A stretch of 64,000 nucleotides of DNA, taken from assembly GCA_040381075.1 (NCBI GenBank), contig JBEIHX010000011.1, forward strand, positions 1 through 64,000, read 5' to 3'. This document shows, piece after piece, positions 35,029-43,621 of the stretch (position 1 is the first letter of the stretch; the number at the start of each line of letters is the position of its first letter). The notes under the pieces were generated by a model. It saw only the letters and a program-made list of their open reading frames with translations, was not told the origin of the DNA and searched no databases. Source of the DNA: JBEIHX01 sp040381075 (GTDB lineage: Bacteria > Pseudomonadota > Alphaproteobacteria > Caulobacterales > Aquidulcibacteraceae). Position numbers and translations under genes: made by a program.

Positions 35029-35898
35029 ATGACGCAAGCACGCGCTGACACATTTGACCCGCGCACACACGCCGTCCGCTCAGACTTCACGATCGACCAG
35101 GACTTCGAGGCCTACACCGCCGAGGATCACGCCACCTGGCGCACGCTCTACGAACACCAGGCAGGGCTCCTGAGGGGGCGGGCCTGCGATGAATTTCTCG
35201 CCGGGCTGAGCGCACTCGACCTGCGCGGCGAAGGCGTGCCGCACTTCGAGCGGCTGTCCGACGCACTCGAACGCCTGACCGGATGGCGTATCGTGGCGAC
35301 GCCCTGTCTTGTGCCGGACGCCATATTCTTCGAGCACCTCGCCAATCGGCGCTTTCCCGCAGGAAACTTCATCCGCAGACCGGAACAGCTCGACTACATC
35401 CAGGAGCCAGACGTCTTCCATGACGTGTTCGGGCATGTCCCCATGCTCGCCGATCCCGTGTTTGCCGACTATATGCAGGCCTACGGACAAGGCGGGTTGC
35501 GCTCCCAGGGCTTTGACTGCCTCGCCAATCTTGCCGCTCTCTATTGGTATACGGTGGAATTCGGACTCATCCGAACATCGGCGGGCCTGCGCATTTACGG
35601 CGCCGGGATCGTGTCCTCGCCAGGCGAAACCCTGTTCGCCCTGCAGAGCCCCGCACCCCATCGTTTGCAGTTCGACCTCGAGCGCGTCATGCGCACAGCC
35701 TACCGGATCGACGACTTCCAGCAGACCTATTTCGTGATCGACAGCTTCGCAGAACTGTTTGATGCAACGCTCCAGGACTTCGCACCCATCTATGAGCGCC
35801 TCACTGGAGTCTCCATGGTCCCGCCGGACACGGTGCTGAAGCAGGATCATGTCCATTGGCGCGGCGATCAGAGCCATGCCCACGCGCTCAGCCAGTAA
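35029..35898 (+). CDS. phhA: Phenylalanine 4-monooxygenase
   Basis: 289 residues from the ATG at 35029; the longer frame runs antisense over fah. Non-haem iron, tetrahydropterin-dependent hydroxylation of phenylalanine to tyrosine. The iron ligands are H131 and H136 in FHDVFGHVPML and E177 in YWYTVEFGLI. The length is that of bacterial single-domain enzymes. Divergent from fah-maiA, together feeding phenylalanine into the homogentisate route. The 3' end overlaps the next convergent gene by 11 bases. Confidence 0.95.
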   Translation: MTQARADTFDPRTHAVRSDFTIDQDFEAYTAEDHATWRTLYEHQAGLLRGRACDEFLAGLSALDLRGEGVPHFERLSDALERLTGWRIVATPCLVPDAIFFEHLANRRFPAGNFIRRPEQLDYIQEPDVFHDVFGHVPMLADPVFADYMQAYGQGGLRSQGFDCLANLAALYWYTVEFGLIRTSAGLRIYGAGIVSSPGETLFALQSPAPHRLQFDLERVMRTAYRIDDFQQTYFVIDSFAELFDATLQDFAPIYERLTGVSMVPPDTVLKQDHVHWRGDQSHAHALSQ

Positions 35899-36580
35899 TC
35901 GCGTCGGCCGGTCGCATGACCCTGTCGAATGCATCGGCGAGCACTTCCGGCGCCTGGGCCCCCAGCACCATGAACCGCCGGTTGAGGATCATCGCGGGCA
36001 CTCCCGTGACGCCCATGGCGCCAGCTGTCTCGCAGTCAGCCAGGGTACGTGCACGCTCGGCGTCGCCAGCAAGCAGGCTCGCCACGATGTCGCGTTGCAG
36101 GCCCGCCTCACTGGCAAGATCCGCGAGCACATCAACCCGCGTCAGGTCGGCGCCCTCCTCAAAATAGGCGCGAAACAGGCGATCCTCCATCGCCGAACCA
36201 AGACCCTGTCCCTGCGCCCAGGCAATCAGGCGATGGCTGTCGAGCGTGTTCGGCATTGGCCCGGCGCGTTCAAGCTGAAGCCGCAGTCCTGCCGCGCCTG
36301 CCGCAACCTCAAGCGCCTCGCGCATGGGCCGAAGTCTGCCGGCGTCCGGCCCGAACCGCGCCAGCATGAAGGCCGCGCGGTCCATCCCCTGCGGCGGGAT
36401 CCCCGGATACAGCTGATAGGGCCGCCAGACGCTCGTCACCCGAAGGGCCGGACGAAGCGCAATCGCAGCAGCAAGATTGCGCCGACCGACGTAACACCAC
36501 GGACATATGATATCAGCGACGAAGTCGACGATGATGTCGCCGCCGCGTGTCCCTGCATCATGCGCCGGAGCGACTTCCAT
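35888..36580 (-). CDS. DsbA family oxidoreductase, FrnE-like
   Basis: 230 residues from the ATG at 36580. DFVADIICPWCYVGRRNL gives the thioredoxin-like CPWC (C26/C29) typical of cytoplasmic FrnE/2-hydroxychromene-2-carboxylate-isomerase-like DsbA proteins. VTGVPAMILNRRF is the cis-proline loop. There is no signal peptide. Likely a thiol-disulfide oxidoreductase of the cytoplasm, role unknown. Its start overlaps the end of the upstream GGDEF-like gene by 23 bases, suggesting cotranscription. Confidence 0.87.
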   Translation of the reverse strand: MEVAPAHDAGTRGGDIIVDFVADIICPWCYVGRRNLAAAIALRPALRVTSVWRPYQLYPGIPPQGMDRAAFMLARFGPDAGRLRPMREALEVAAGAAGLRLQLERAGPMPNTLDSHRLIAWAQGQGLGSAMEDRLFRAYFEEGADLTRVDVLADLASEAGLQRDIVASLLAGDAERARTLADCETAGAMGVTGVPAMILNRRFMVLGAQAPEVLADAFDRVMRPADAITG

Positions 36581-37925
36581 CCCATCGAGCTTCCAATCCC
36601 GCCAGTCCGCCGGCGGCGCGCTCCAGAAGATGGCGGGCGGTTTCACCCGGCGCAAGAGCCGCCGTCGCTGCTTCCAGCCGCAACCGACCCACTGCGCCAG
36701 CGCCGAAGGCGGTTGCGTCAACTGCCTTGCAGAGACGCGCAACAGCCCGGCGCGCGCCGCCCCCGTCCACGCCCACCCACGCCACCGCAACCACGTCGCG
36801 CGAGAGGCGGCCCACAATGTCATGGCCGCGCACAAGGCCGCGCAGGAACCCAATCGCCTGATCGCCAGCCGATCCCGCCGAGGCTGGCCGGTCGGCGCGC
36901 CGCAAACGGGCGAGCGTCAGCGCCAACGGGCGCCGGGCCAGACGCGCCTGTCTGGCGGTACGCACAAATGCATCCGCAAACCCCTCGCGATTGAAGGCGC
37001 TGCTCGCCGGATCAGCCTGACCGGGCGCAATCGGTCCCTGCAGGCGGCGGCGCAGCGCATCCTCGCGGCGCTTGACCCGCATCGCGGCCGCGAAACGGTC
37101 AATCACCGCATCGTCCTGGGTCGTTCCGGTCAGAACGTCCATGATCTGGCGCATATTGGCCGGCTGCACGTTGCGAAACCCAGGCCCGGCGAGAAGCGCA
37201 ACCGGCGTGGTGCGCAATCGGGTGTTGCAGCTAAGCGCCCGCGCCAGCGTCAGCCCGCGCTCCGGCTGCTCGGCAAGGTCGATGATAACGCCATCAGGCG
37301 GCGCGTCATGGAACTGATCCAACGCACTCATCGGGGTCAAGGCCGCCATCACAGCCGCCCTGCGCGCCCAAAGACCGCTTTCCAGGATCGGGAAATAGCG
37401 CGATGGGCGCCCGACGAACAACGCCATGGCGCGATCGTCCTGCGCTGCGCGAGGCGAGGCGCCCTTCAGGAGGTGGCCGCGCAATCCTGCGGCGTCCTCC
37501 ATCAGCGCGAGGCGCACGCTGCGCTTCAGCACATCGACAACCAGCCCCCAGCCACCGCTCTCCAGTCCGAAGCCATCGAGCGCGCTCAGGGCCGGCAGAC
37601 CCGGCGACGCAGCCCCGGGCGCGCCAAGCCCGACCACCGCCAAGCGGCCGCACCGCGCCGCAGCGCGCAGACCGGCGGCGAAGGTCGCAGCCCAGGTTCC
37701 GCGCAGTGAACACAGATCCAGCACGGCCACGTCAACGCCGCCATCACGCACGAGTTGCAGAGCCATCGCCTCATCGCACAGACCCAGGCATGGGGCGCCC
37801 TGCGCGTTCAGGGCGTCGGCGATCGCTCGGGCCCGCTTCTCGGTTCCGGCAAAGGCAAGGGCGCGCAGACCGGTCATGGGCCGCGCCGCCGGCGACTGAT
37901 CGGCCCATTGCCGAACGGATTGCAC
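36558..37925 (-). CDS. Tandem receiver-like protein with degenerate GGDEF domain and retained I-site (PopA-like)
   Basis: 455 residues (439 if the ATG at 37877 is used). Two response-regulator-like folds (about 17-140 with VAVLDLCSL; about 165-290 with DGVIIDLAEQP) precede a GGDEF-like domain (FNREGFADAFVRTARQARLA onward). In that domain RGHD (366-369) lies where the inhibitory c-di-GMP-binding RxxD should be, and the following GGDEF is replaced by SRDVV (375-379). This is the pattern of c-di-GMP effectors such as Caulobacter PopA: catalytically dead, ligand binding possible. Whether it is the PopA orthologue cannot be told from the sequence alone. Confidence 0.65.
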   Translation of the reverse strand: MQSVRQWADQSPAARPMTGLRALAFAGTEKRARAIADALNAQGAPCLGLCDEAMALQLVRDGGVDVAVLDLCSLRGTWAATFAAGLRAAARCGRLAVVGLGAPGAASPGLPALSALDGFGLESGGWGLVVDVLKRSVRLALMEDAAGLRGHLLKGASPRAAQDDRAMALFVGRPSRYFPILESGLWARRAAVMAALTPMSALDQFHDAPPDGVIIDLAEQPERGLTLARALSCNTRLRTTPVALLAGPGFRNVQPANMRQIMDVLTGTTQDDAVIDRFAAAMRVKRREDALRRRLQGPIAPGQADPASSAFNREGFADAFVRTARQARLARRPLALTLARLRRADRPASAGSAGDQAIGFLRGLVRGHDIVGRLSRDVVAVAWVGVDGGGARRAVARLCKAVDATAFGAGAVGRLRLEAATAALAPGETARHLLERAAGGLAGLEARWDGSRSGA

Positions 37926-37984
37926 GCACCTGGAGACGCCATTATCTGCTTTCCCTTCGTTCGGGTATTTCAGGTGCAGGGGTC

Positions 37985-38767
37985 ATGCCGCATCCAGCCA
38001 TCGCAGCGCGCGACCTCGCAGGCCGCCGTATTCTCATCACCGGGGCGTCAAGCGGCCTCGGCGCCCACTTCGCAGAAACCCTCGCCGCCGCCGGGGCGCA
38101 GGTCGCTCTCGCCGCGCGCAGGGCCGACCGGCTTGAAGCGCTGGCCGGGCGCATCACTGCAGGCGGCGGCAAGGCTGTCGCTGTCGCCATGGACGTGCAG
38201 GACGAAGCTTCCGTCATTGCCGGCTTCGACGCTGCGGAGGCTGCACTCGGGCCGATCGATGTCGCCCTGGCCAATGCAGGCATGAACAGCCGCGGCGCCT
38301 CGGTCGAGATCAGCGCGGCCGACTTTGACCAGGTTTTCGCAATCAACGTGCGGGGCGCCTTCCTGACGGCCCGCGAAGCCGCCCGACGGATGATGAGGCG
38401 CGCCGACCCGCCGCCGGATGGCGGGCGGATCATCGTTGTCGCGTCGATCGGCGGTCTCAAGGTGCTGCCCGGCCTCACCCCGTATTGCATGTCCAAGGCC
38501 GCCCTCGTCATGATGACGCGGGCGCTGGCGCGCGAGTGGGCGCGCAGGGACATCTGCGTCAACGCCATCTGCCCTGGCTATGTGGAAACTGAACTCAACG
38601 CCGAGTGGCTCTCGGCCGAAGGCGGTCAGCGGATGGTGCAGGGCTTCCCACGCCGCCGGCTGATGCGGGCGCAGGACATGGATGATACCCTGCTCTTCCT
38701 GGCAGGCCCCCGTTCCGCTTATGTCACAGGCTCGATCTTCACTCTGGATGACGGACAATCGATCTGA
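37985..38767 (+). CDS. SDR family oxidoreductase
   Basis: 260 residues from the ATG at 37985; the longer open frame runs antisense over the GGDEF-like gene. Classical short-chain dehydrogenase: TGASSGLG cofactor loop, NAG in LANAGMNSRG, serine in VVASIGG, and catalytic YxxxK in PYCMSKAAL. ITGASSG with AARRADRL after the second strand suggests NADP. FabG-like; substrate unknown. The downstream gene overlaps by one base (TGATG). Confidence 0.9.
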   Translation: MPHPAIAARDLAGRRILITGASSGLGAHFAETLAAAGAQVALAARRADRLEALAGRITAGGGKAVAVAMDVQDEASVIAGFDAAEAALGPIDVALANAGMNSRGASVEISAADFDQVFAINVRGAFLTAREAARRMMRRADPPPDGGRIIVVASIGGLKVLPGLTPYCMSKAALVMMTRALAREWARRDICVNAICPGYVETELNAEWLSAEGGQRMVQGFPRRRLMRAQDMDDTLLFLAGPRSAYVTGSIFTLDDGQSI

Positions 38768-39381
38768 TGTTCGCACGCAAGCGCCCCGCCCTCGCCTACG
38801 ACGCCGTCTCTGATCGCTTCGGCGGCGTGCAACTCAACCTGTTGCGCGAAGGGCGCGGGCCGGTTGAGGAGGCGGATTTCGAAGAACTGGCCCGCGCCGC
38901 AGCGAAACATGGGATCGATCTTACAGCCCATCGTGGCTTCACCGCCCGCCCCGATGGCGCTGTCGAGCTGTCATTCGACGAGCCGGCGGCCGCAGTCGCG
39001 GCCCTTCGCGCAATCGGCGTTGAAGCCTCCTTCGCAGATGCCGAAGCCCGCTTCGCCCGCCTGCTGGACGCCCGCCTGAAAGCCGCCTTTGGACCCTTTC
39101 TCACCATGGTCGCCGGGCAGGGCGGCCAGGTCAGCGTGGTTCTGGACGACCGCATGAACGAGTATTTTGAACTCTGGCGGGACCCGCCGCCGGACGGCGG
39201 CGCAGTCGCATCGGCGCCTGGCGGCGCCGGCGCGTTTATCTTCGCCAACAGCCATGACGCCTGGCTCTTTGTGTCCCAGGCCGCCCATTTCGCCGGTCGC
39301 TCGCCGCGCGAAGCTATGGGAGAGGAGGCCTATGCGGCTGCGCAGGAAGAATTTCGACCGCAGCAGAAGCCCACGTCCTGA
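38767..39381 (+). CDS. Conserved hypothetical protein, cytoplasmic
   Basis: 204 residues, coupled to the SDR gene by a one-base overlap. No recognised domain, signal peptide or membrane segment. The middle is alanine-rich and helical; LTMVAGQGGQVSVVLDDRMNEYF and FIFANSHDAWLFVSQAAHFA look like conserved strand/helix elements. The coupling hints at a shared process with the SDR, but no function can be assigned. Confidence 0.65.
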   Translation: MFARKRPALAYDAVSDRFGGVQLNLLREGRGPVEEADFEELARAAAKHGIDLTAHRGFTARPDGAVELSFDEPAAAVAALRAIGVEASFADAEARFARLLDARLKAAFGPFLTMVAGQGGQVSVVLDDRMNEYFELWRDPPPDGGAVASAPGGAGAFIFANSHDAWLFVSQAAHFAGRSPREAMGEEAYAAAQEEFRPQQKPTS

Positions 39382-39652
39382 CTGTACCGGCAGGCAACCG
39401 TCGCACGCATCTGGCGGCGTGGATGAGCGTGCCCGCACGGCGCCGCTGGCCTGTCATCAGGATCTGGCTGTCATCAGCATTTTGCGTCCCAGTCTGTCCT
39501 CCTCGTCCGCGAGAGGGTCTGTGATCCCGCATGAAAACCCGCTGCAGTCAGCAGCGATGAGGCAGCTGGCGAGCCGAATCAACGACGGGTTGAGCGGCTG
39601 ATCGCGGCGACCTCGCGACCTGGCGCCCCCTGGACACGTGAGTCTTGCACCC

Positions 39653-39727
39653 GGGAGCCATGTACCAGGAAGCCAGGTACCAGGAAGCCAGGTACCAGGA
39701 AGCCAGGTACCAGGAAGCCATGTACCA
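39653..39727. repeat. 15-bp tandem array
   Basis: Within the 567-bp gap 39382-39948, five copies of a 15-mer (GGAAGCCAGGTACCA). The three inner copies are identical; the outer copies read CATGTACCA. The inner junctions carry the palindrome GGTACC. No gene was seen in the gap apart from this and the weaker repeat at 39882. Confidence 0.95.
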
Positions 39728-39881
39728 GGGGGCCGCCCGGCCTGGGTTCGGCCACACGGCAGGGACGAGCGAAGCTGGGCCAGTAACGCCGCGCATCAGG
39801 CGAATTTCAGGCTTGGCGACCTGTAGGCCAGGCAAACCCCAGGCCAGCCAACCCGTTGGCAAGGCCAGCCCCGAAACGGCC

Positions 39882-39913
39882 AAAAATCAAAACATCCAAA
39901 AATTGAAACATCC
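39882..39913. repeat. Short 16-bp direct repeat
   Basis: AAAAATCAAAACATCC is followed directly by AAAAATTGAAACATCC, then a decayed third copy. AT-rich island in GC-rich sequence, in the same gap as the 15-bp array. Confidence 0.7.
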
Positions 39914-39948
39914 AACCATTCCGACGGCCAATCAGTCGGTCCTCGGGT

Positions 39949-40092
39949 TCATGCACCTGCGAGGATCGCCGCCGCCGTGATCGCGGCCGCTGCGATCACC
40001 CCGCCAACCAACGCAACGCGCGATGCGATCCGGCCAAAGCCGCGATCAGCCCAACGTATACGCGATCGGCGCTCGTCACGAACTTCGCCCAT
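39949..40092 (-). CDS. Possible small single-pass membrane protein
   Basis: 47 residues from the ATG at 40092. A basic N-terminal half (about 1-27, rich in Arg) is followed by one hydrophobic helix (VALVGGVIAAAAITAAAILA) at the C-terminus. The charge layout suits a small inner-membrane protein. A weak GGGAG lies upstream. It could be a chance frame; the alternative start at 40209 adds 39 residues. The gene at 40176 lies upstream on the same strand. Confidence 0.35.
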   Translation of the reverse strand: MGEVRDERRSRIRWADRGFGRIASRVALVGGVIAAAAITAAAILAGA

Positions 40093-40175
40093 GTCGGGAC
40101 CCCCGGCTCCCTCCCTGACGGATCGATTGGACCTCGCACAGAAAACCCCAAGGGACCGCCTGTGACAAGCCGTCG

Positions 40176-41177
40176 CTACCGGGAGATGCCTGCGCGGCCG
40201 CCATCGCACGCACCGCGGGCCTCAACACCGGGATAGGACCGCGCCAACGCCGTAATGGTGGCGAAAAACTCCTCCCGGATCCCCTGAAGGATATCCGCCA
40301 CAGGCAGAATCGCATCGATTCGCCCGGCCACCTGCCCAGACAAGGCGATCGACGCCTCCATGTCGCCGCCAAAGTAGAGATCAAGCGCGCGACCAAATTC
40401 GGCCATCACCGGCGGACCGGCGTATTCGGGCGTCAGCACCCGCTCCAGTTCGCTGGTCTTGCGGGTCCGCAGGGCGCGCAGGGCGGGGCTGGCGAACTGG
40501 TTGAGAAACACCGTGTCGGTAGCCTCGGCCTCAAGGATCGCGTTTTTCCAGTTCTCATGCACGGGGCTCTCCGCCGCACACACCATCCGCGTGCCCAGCT
40601 GAACGCCCTCCGCGCCAAGCGCGAAAGCCGCCGCCATGGTGCGCCCGCATGTGATCCCACCGGCCGCAATGATGGGAACTCCAAGCTTTTCCGCCACCAG
40701 CGGGAGCAGCACCATCGTCATGACCGGATGCGGGTTCTTGAACCCGCCGCCCTCGCCGCCCTCGACCACCAACCCGTCAACACCAGCCTCTACGGCCTTG
40801 ATCGCGGCCTTCAGGGTGGGAACCACATGGAACACGACAAGTCCCGCCGCCTTCAGCGCCGCGCAGTATCGGGTGGGATCGCCAGCCGAGGTGGTCACGA
40901 AGCGCACACCCTGCTCCACCACGAAGTCTACAATCCCGGGATCGCGCACGAACGCCTGGGCGATGTTGACGCCGAACGGCCTGTCCGTGAGACCGCGCAT
41001 TTTCGCGATCTCCTGCCTGATCTCATCAAGGCGCCCCGACGATGTTTCGATGATCCCCATCCCGCCAGCATTGCTGACGGCCGACGCCAGTTGCGCGCGC
41101 GCAATCCAGCCCATTGGCGCCTGAACGATCGGGAGCTCGACCCCCAGCATGCGCGTGATGCGATTGTCAAAATGCAT
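40176..41177 (-). CDS. Nitronate monooxygenase-family flavin oxidoreductase
   Basis: 333 residues. FMN-dependent TIM barrel of the 2-nitropropane dioxygenase family: ELPIVQAPMGWIARAQLASA, DGLVVEGGEGGGF, IIAAGGITCGRTMAAAFALG, EGVQLGTRMVCA. Family members oxidise nitronates or act as NAD(P)H:quinone or enoyl reductases, so the true substrate is open. Last gene of the long leftward CoA-ester operon; it starts 11 bases after the OYE-like stop. Confidence 0.85.
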   Translation of the reverse strand: MHFDNRITRMLGVELPIVQAPMGWIARAQLASAVSNAGGMGIIETSSGRLDEIRQEIAKMRGLTDRPFGVNIAQAFVRDPGIVDFVVEQGVRFVTTSAGDPTRYCAALKAAGLVVFHVVPTLKAAIKAVEAGVDGLVVEGGEGGGFKNPHPVMTMVLLPLVAEKLGVPIIAAGGITCGRTMAAAFALGAEGVQLGTRMVCAAESPVHENWKNAILEAEATDTVFLNQFASPALRALRTRKTSELERVLTPEYAGPPVMAEFGRALDLYFGGDMEASIALSGQVAGRIDAILPVADILQGIREEFFATITALARSYPGVEARGACDGGRAGISR

Positions 41178-41188
41178 AGGCCTGCTCC

Positions 41189-42301
41189 CTAGCCCGGTCC
41201 TGCGCCGGCCAGCGGTTGGCCCGGTTCGTCGGCCACAAACCCCTTCCAGGTGCGCATGTATTCAAGGAACGCCGGCCCAAGACGTTCAGCCACAAGATGG
41301 CGCGCCGGCGCCGGCAGCGCCATTGGAACGAAATCCGGGTCAGCACGCACCCTGTGAGGAAAATCGTGATGCAGGATGGCGCTGCGCCCGATCACCACGC
41401 AATCAAGCCCTGCAGCCATCATCGCCCGCGCATCGGCGCCGGAATAAATCTTGCCGGCCGCCCCGACCCGCACGCCATGACGCGGCAGATCAACGAAATA
41501 AGACAACAGCGTGCGCCCCTGCCTGTGCGGCTCAACCGGCTCCTTGAAGACGTCCCACAGTGACAGATCAAGAAAATCGACGCCGCCTTCGCGCATCAAC
41601 GCGCCGGCAAGCGTCACGATCTCGTCCAGCCGCAACCCAAATCGCTCCGGAGACAGACGAACACCGAGCAGGAAGTCCGGTCGCGCCCGCGCACGGATCG
41701 CGTCTATGATCCCGCGCAAGAGACGTGCGCGCCCCTCCAGATCGCCGCCATACCGGTCGGTCCGCCGGTTGATCTCCGGCGACAGGAACTGGCATAGCAG
41801 ATAGCCATGCGCACCATGCAGTTCGACGCCGTCAAACCCGGCCCGCTCCGCCCGCAGCGCCGCTGCAATGAAAGCCTCCCCCACCGCCTCAACCTCACCC
41901 GTGGTGAGCGCGCGCGCGCCTGTTTCGCTGTCCGCGCTGGGACACACAGGCGCCTCGCCAATCAGGTCGCGCGGCGAGCGCATCCCGGCATGATGCAACT
42001 GCACCACCGCAACACTGCCGGCCGCCCTGATCGCGGCAGCCAGACGCGCAAGCCCCGGCTCATGTTTTTCGTCAAAGATCCCCAGCTGGCCGGGAAAACC
42101 CTGCCCCACCCGCTGCACATGGGCCGCGCAGGTCATGGTCATGCCAAAGCCGCCATCGGCACGGTAGGTGAGCCAGTTGAACTCATCCTGCGACAGCACG
42201 CCGTCCGCCTCGCTTTGCAAGTTGGTGAGCGGCGCCAGCATGAACCGGTTCTTCATGGGCGGACCGTGGCGAAACGTCAGGGGAGAAAACAGATCGGTCA
42301 T
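41189..42301 (-). CDS. NADH:flavin oxidoreductase, old yellow enzyme family
   Basis: 370 residues. FMN TIM barrel with FMLAPLTNLQSEADG, VQLHHAGMRSP, GFDGVELHGAHGYLLCQFLS (the HGAHGYL motif of the family), NRRTDRYGGDLEGRARLL and VVIGRSAILHHDFP. It would reduce an activated C=C bond of an enone or enoate. Within the CoA-ester operon it may reduce an unsaturated intermediate, but the substrate is unknown. It follows the CaiB gene by 92 bases. Confidence 0.9.
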   Translation of the reverse strand: MTDLFSPLTFRHGPPMKNRFMLAPLTNLQSEADGVLSQDEFNWLTYRADGGFGMTMTCAAHVQRVGQGFPGQLGIFDEKHEPGLARLAAAIRAAGSVAVVQLHHAGMRSPRDLIGEAPVCPSADSETGARALTTGEVEAVGEAFIAAALRAERAGFDGVELHGAHGYLLCQFLSPEINRRTDRYGGDLEGRARLLRGIIDAIRARARPDFLLGVRLSPERFGLRLDEIVTLAGALMREGGVDFLDLSLWDVFKEPVEPHRQGRTLLSYFVDLPRHGVRVGAAGKIYSGADARAMMAAGLDCVVIGRSAILHHDFPHRVRADPDFVPMALPAPARHLVAERLGPAFLEYMRTWKGFVADEPGQPLAGAGPG

Positions 42302-42393
42302 GGCGCGACCCTAGGGGCGCGGCGGGTGGTTCGGCAAGCGGTCAGACCCACGCGCCGGGCGGCAATGTCGCAGCACCGCCTTGCCGGCGCCCA

Positions 42394-43554
42394 TTACACC
42401 ACACCGTTGCGCTTCAGACCCGCAATCGCCACGTCGTCGTAGCCAAGGCCGGCCAGGATCTCATGCGTGTCCTGCCCGAAGTCCGGGATCCGGGGATCAG
42501 GTTTGCCGGGCTCCTCGCGAAACCGGATCGGGGTGCCGACGATCTCGTTGCCGTCCCCGTCAAAGGCAAGCATCCCCCGCTCCACGACGTTGGGATCATC
42601 AAACGCCTCTTTGAGCGTGCGGACCGGCGCAAAACAGACGTCCTTGTCGACGAACCACGCCTCCCACTCGGCCCGCGTCCGGGTCCGGAAGGTTTCCCGC
42701 AGAAACGCCCTGGCGGGCTCCTGACCGGGGCCAGGCGGCGGCGCGCAGGCCGGGATCAGATCCGGCCGGCCCAGCGCCATGAGAAGGTTCTCGGCGAACT
42801 TCATCTCCGAGCCGCCGAGGGTAATCCAGAGTCCATCGGCCGTCTCATAGAGATTATACATCGCCGCGCCGCCCCAGCTGCGTTCCTCCTTCACGACGTG
42901 AGCATGCCCGGTCGCAAAGATCCGTCCGGTCACGTTCGGCGTCCAGGCAAGGCAGGCGTCCAGCATCGCCACATCAATGTAGTCGCCCTGCCCGGTCGCC
43001 TGCCGGCGCAACAGCGCCATCAACACCCCGATGAGCGCTGTCTGCGATGAAATCGCGTCCGCAAACGGAACATGCGGCATGGTCGGTTTGCCATCCTGCC
43101 CCTCGTTCAGCGACACCAGCCCCGCCATCGCCTCAATTGCGACGTCGTGCGCAGGCTTGCCAGCGTGGCGCCCAGTTTGTCCAAAGGCCGAGATGGAGAC
43201 ATAGACGATCCCTGGATTGCAGGCGCGAACCGCATCGTAGCCGACACCCAGCCGATCAACGACGCCAGGACGGAACGCCTCGACAATCACATCGGCCTCG
43301 CGCGCCAGATCCATAAAAATCGCCCGTCCAGCCTCAGCCTTCAGATTGAGACGCAGGCTCTTCTTGCCGCGATGGGTGTTGCGGAACCACACGCTGGCGC
43401 CGCCCTTGCGGTAGCCGATCCCGCGTGTCGGCTCGCCTTCGTGATACGGCTCCACCTTGATCACCTGCGCGCCGTGGTCGGCCATCATGAGCGTCAGCAT
43501 CGGCCCCGGCAGAAACAACGAAAGGTCCAGAACCCTGACGCCGTCCATTTTCAT
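42394..43554 (-). CDS. CaiB/BaiF family CoA transferase (second in operon)
   Basis: 386 residues. Family III CoA transferase: VRVLDLSLFLPGPMLTLMMADHGAQVIKVE-type opening (GAQVIKVEPYHEGEPTRGIG), FRNTHRGKKSLRLNLK, and the catalytic aspartate in AHDVAIEAMAGLVSLN. These enzymes transfer CoA between acyl-CoA and free acids by a mixed-anhydride intermediate at the aspartate. It lies between an MFS transporter gene and the OYE gene. Its closeness to the 44845-45981 transferase is only moderate, so they probably differ in substrate. Confidence 0.9.
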   Translation of the reverse strand: MKMDGVRVLDLSLFLPGPMLTLMMADHGAQVIKVEPYHEGEPTRGIGYRKGGASVWFRNTHRGKKSLRLNLKAEAGRAIFMDLAREADVIVEAFRPGVVDRLGVGYDAVRACNPGIVYVSISAFGQTGRHAGKPAHDVAIEAMAGLVSLNEGQDGKPTMPHVPFADAISSQTALIGVLMALLRRQATGQGDYIDVAMLDACLAWTPNVTGRIFATGHAHVVKEERSWGGAAMYNLYETADGLWITLGGSEMKFAENLLMALGRPDLIPACAPPPGPGQEPARAFLRETFRTRTRAEWEAWFVDKDVCFAPVRTLKEAFDDPNVVERGMLAFDGDGNEIVGTPIRFREEPGKPDPRIPDFGQDTHEILAGLGYDDVAIAGLKRNGVV

Positions 43555-43621
43555 GAAACGCTCCCTTGCCCTGTTTCAATCGACACCCCTGCGGCCAGCG
43601 CGCCGTCGCGCGGCCGGGCCA

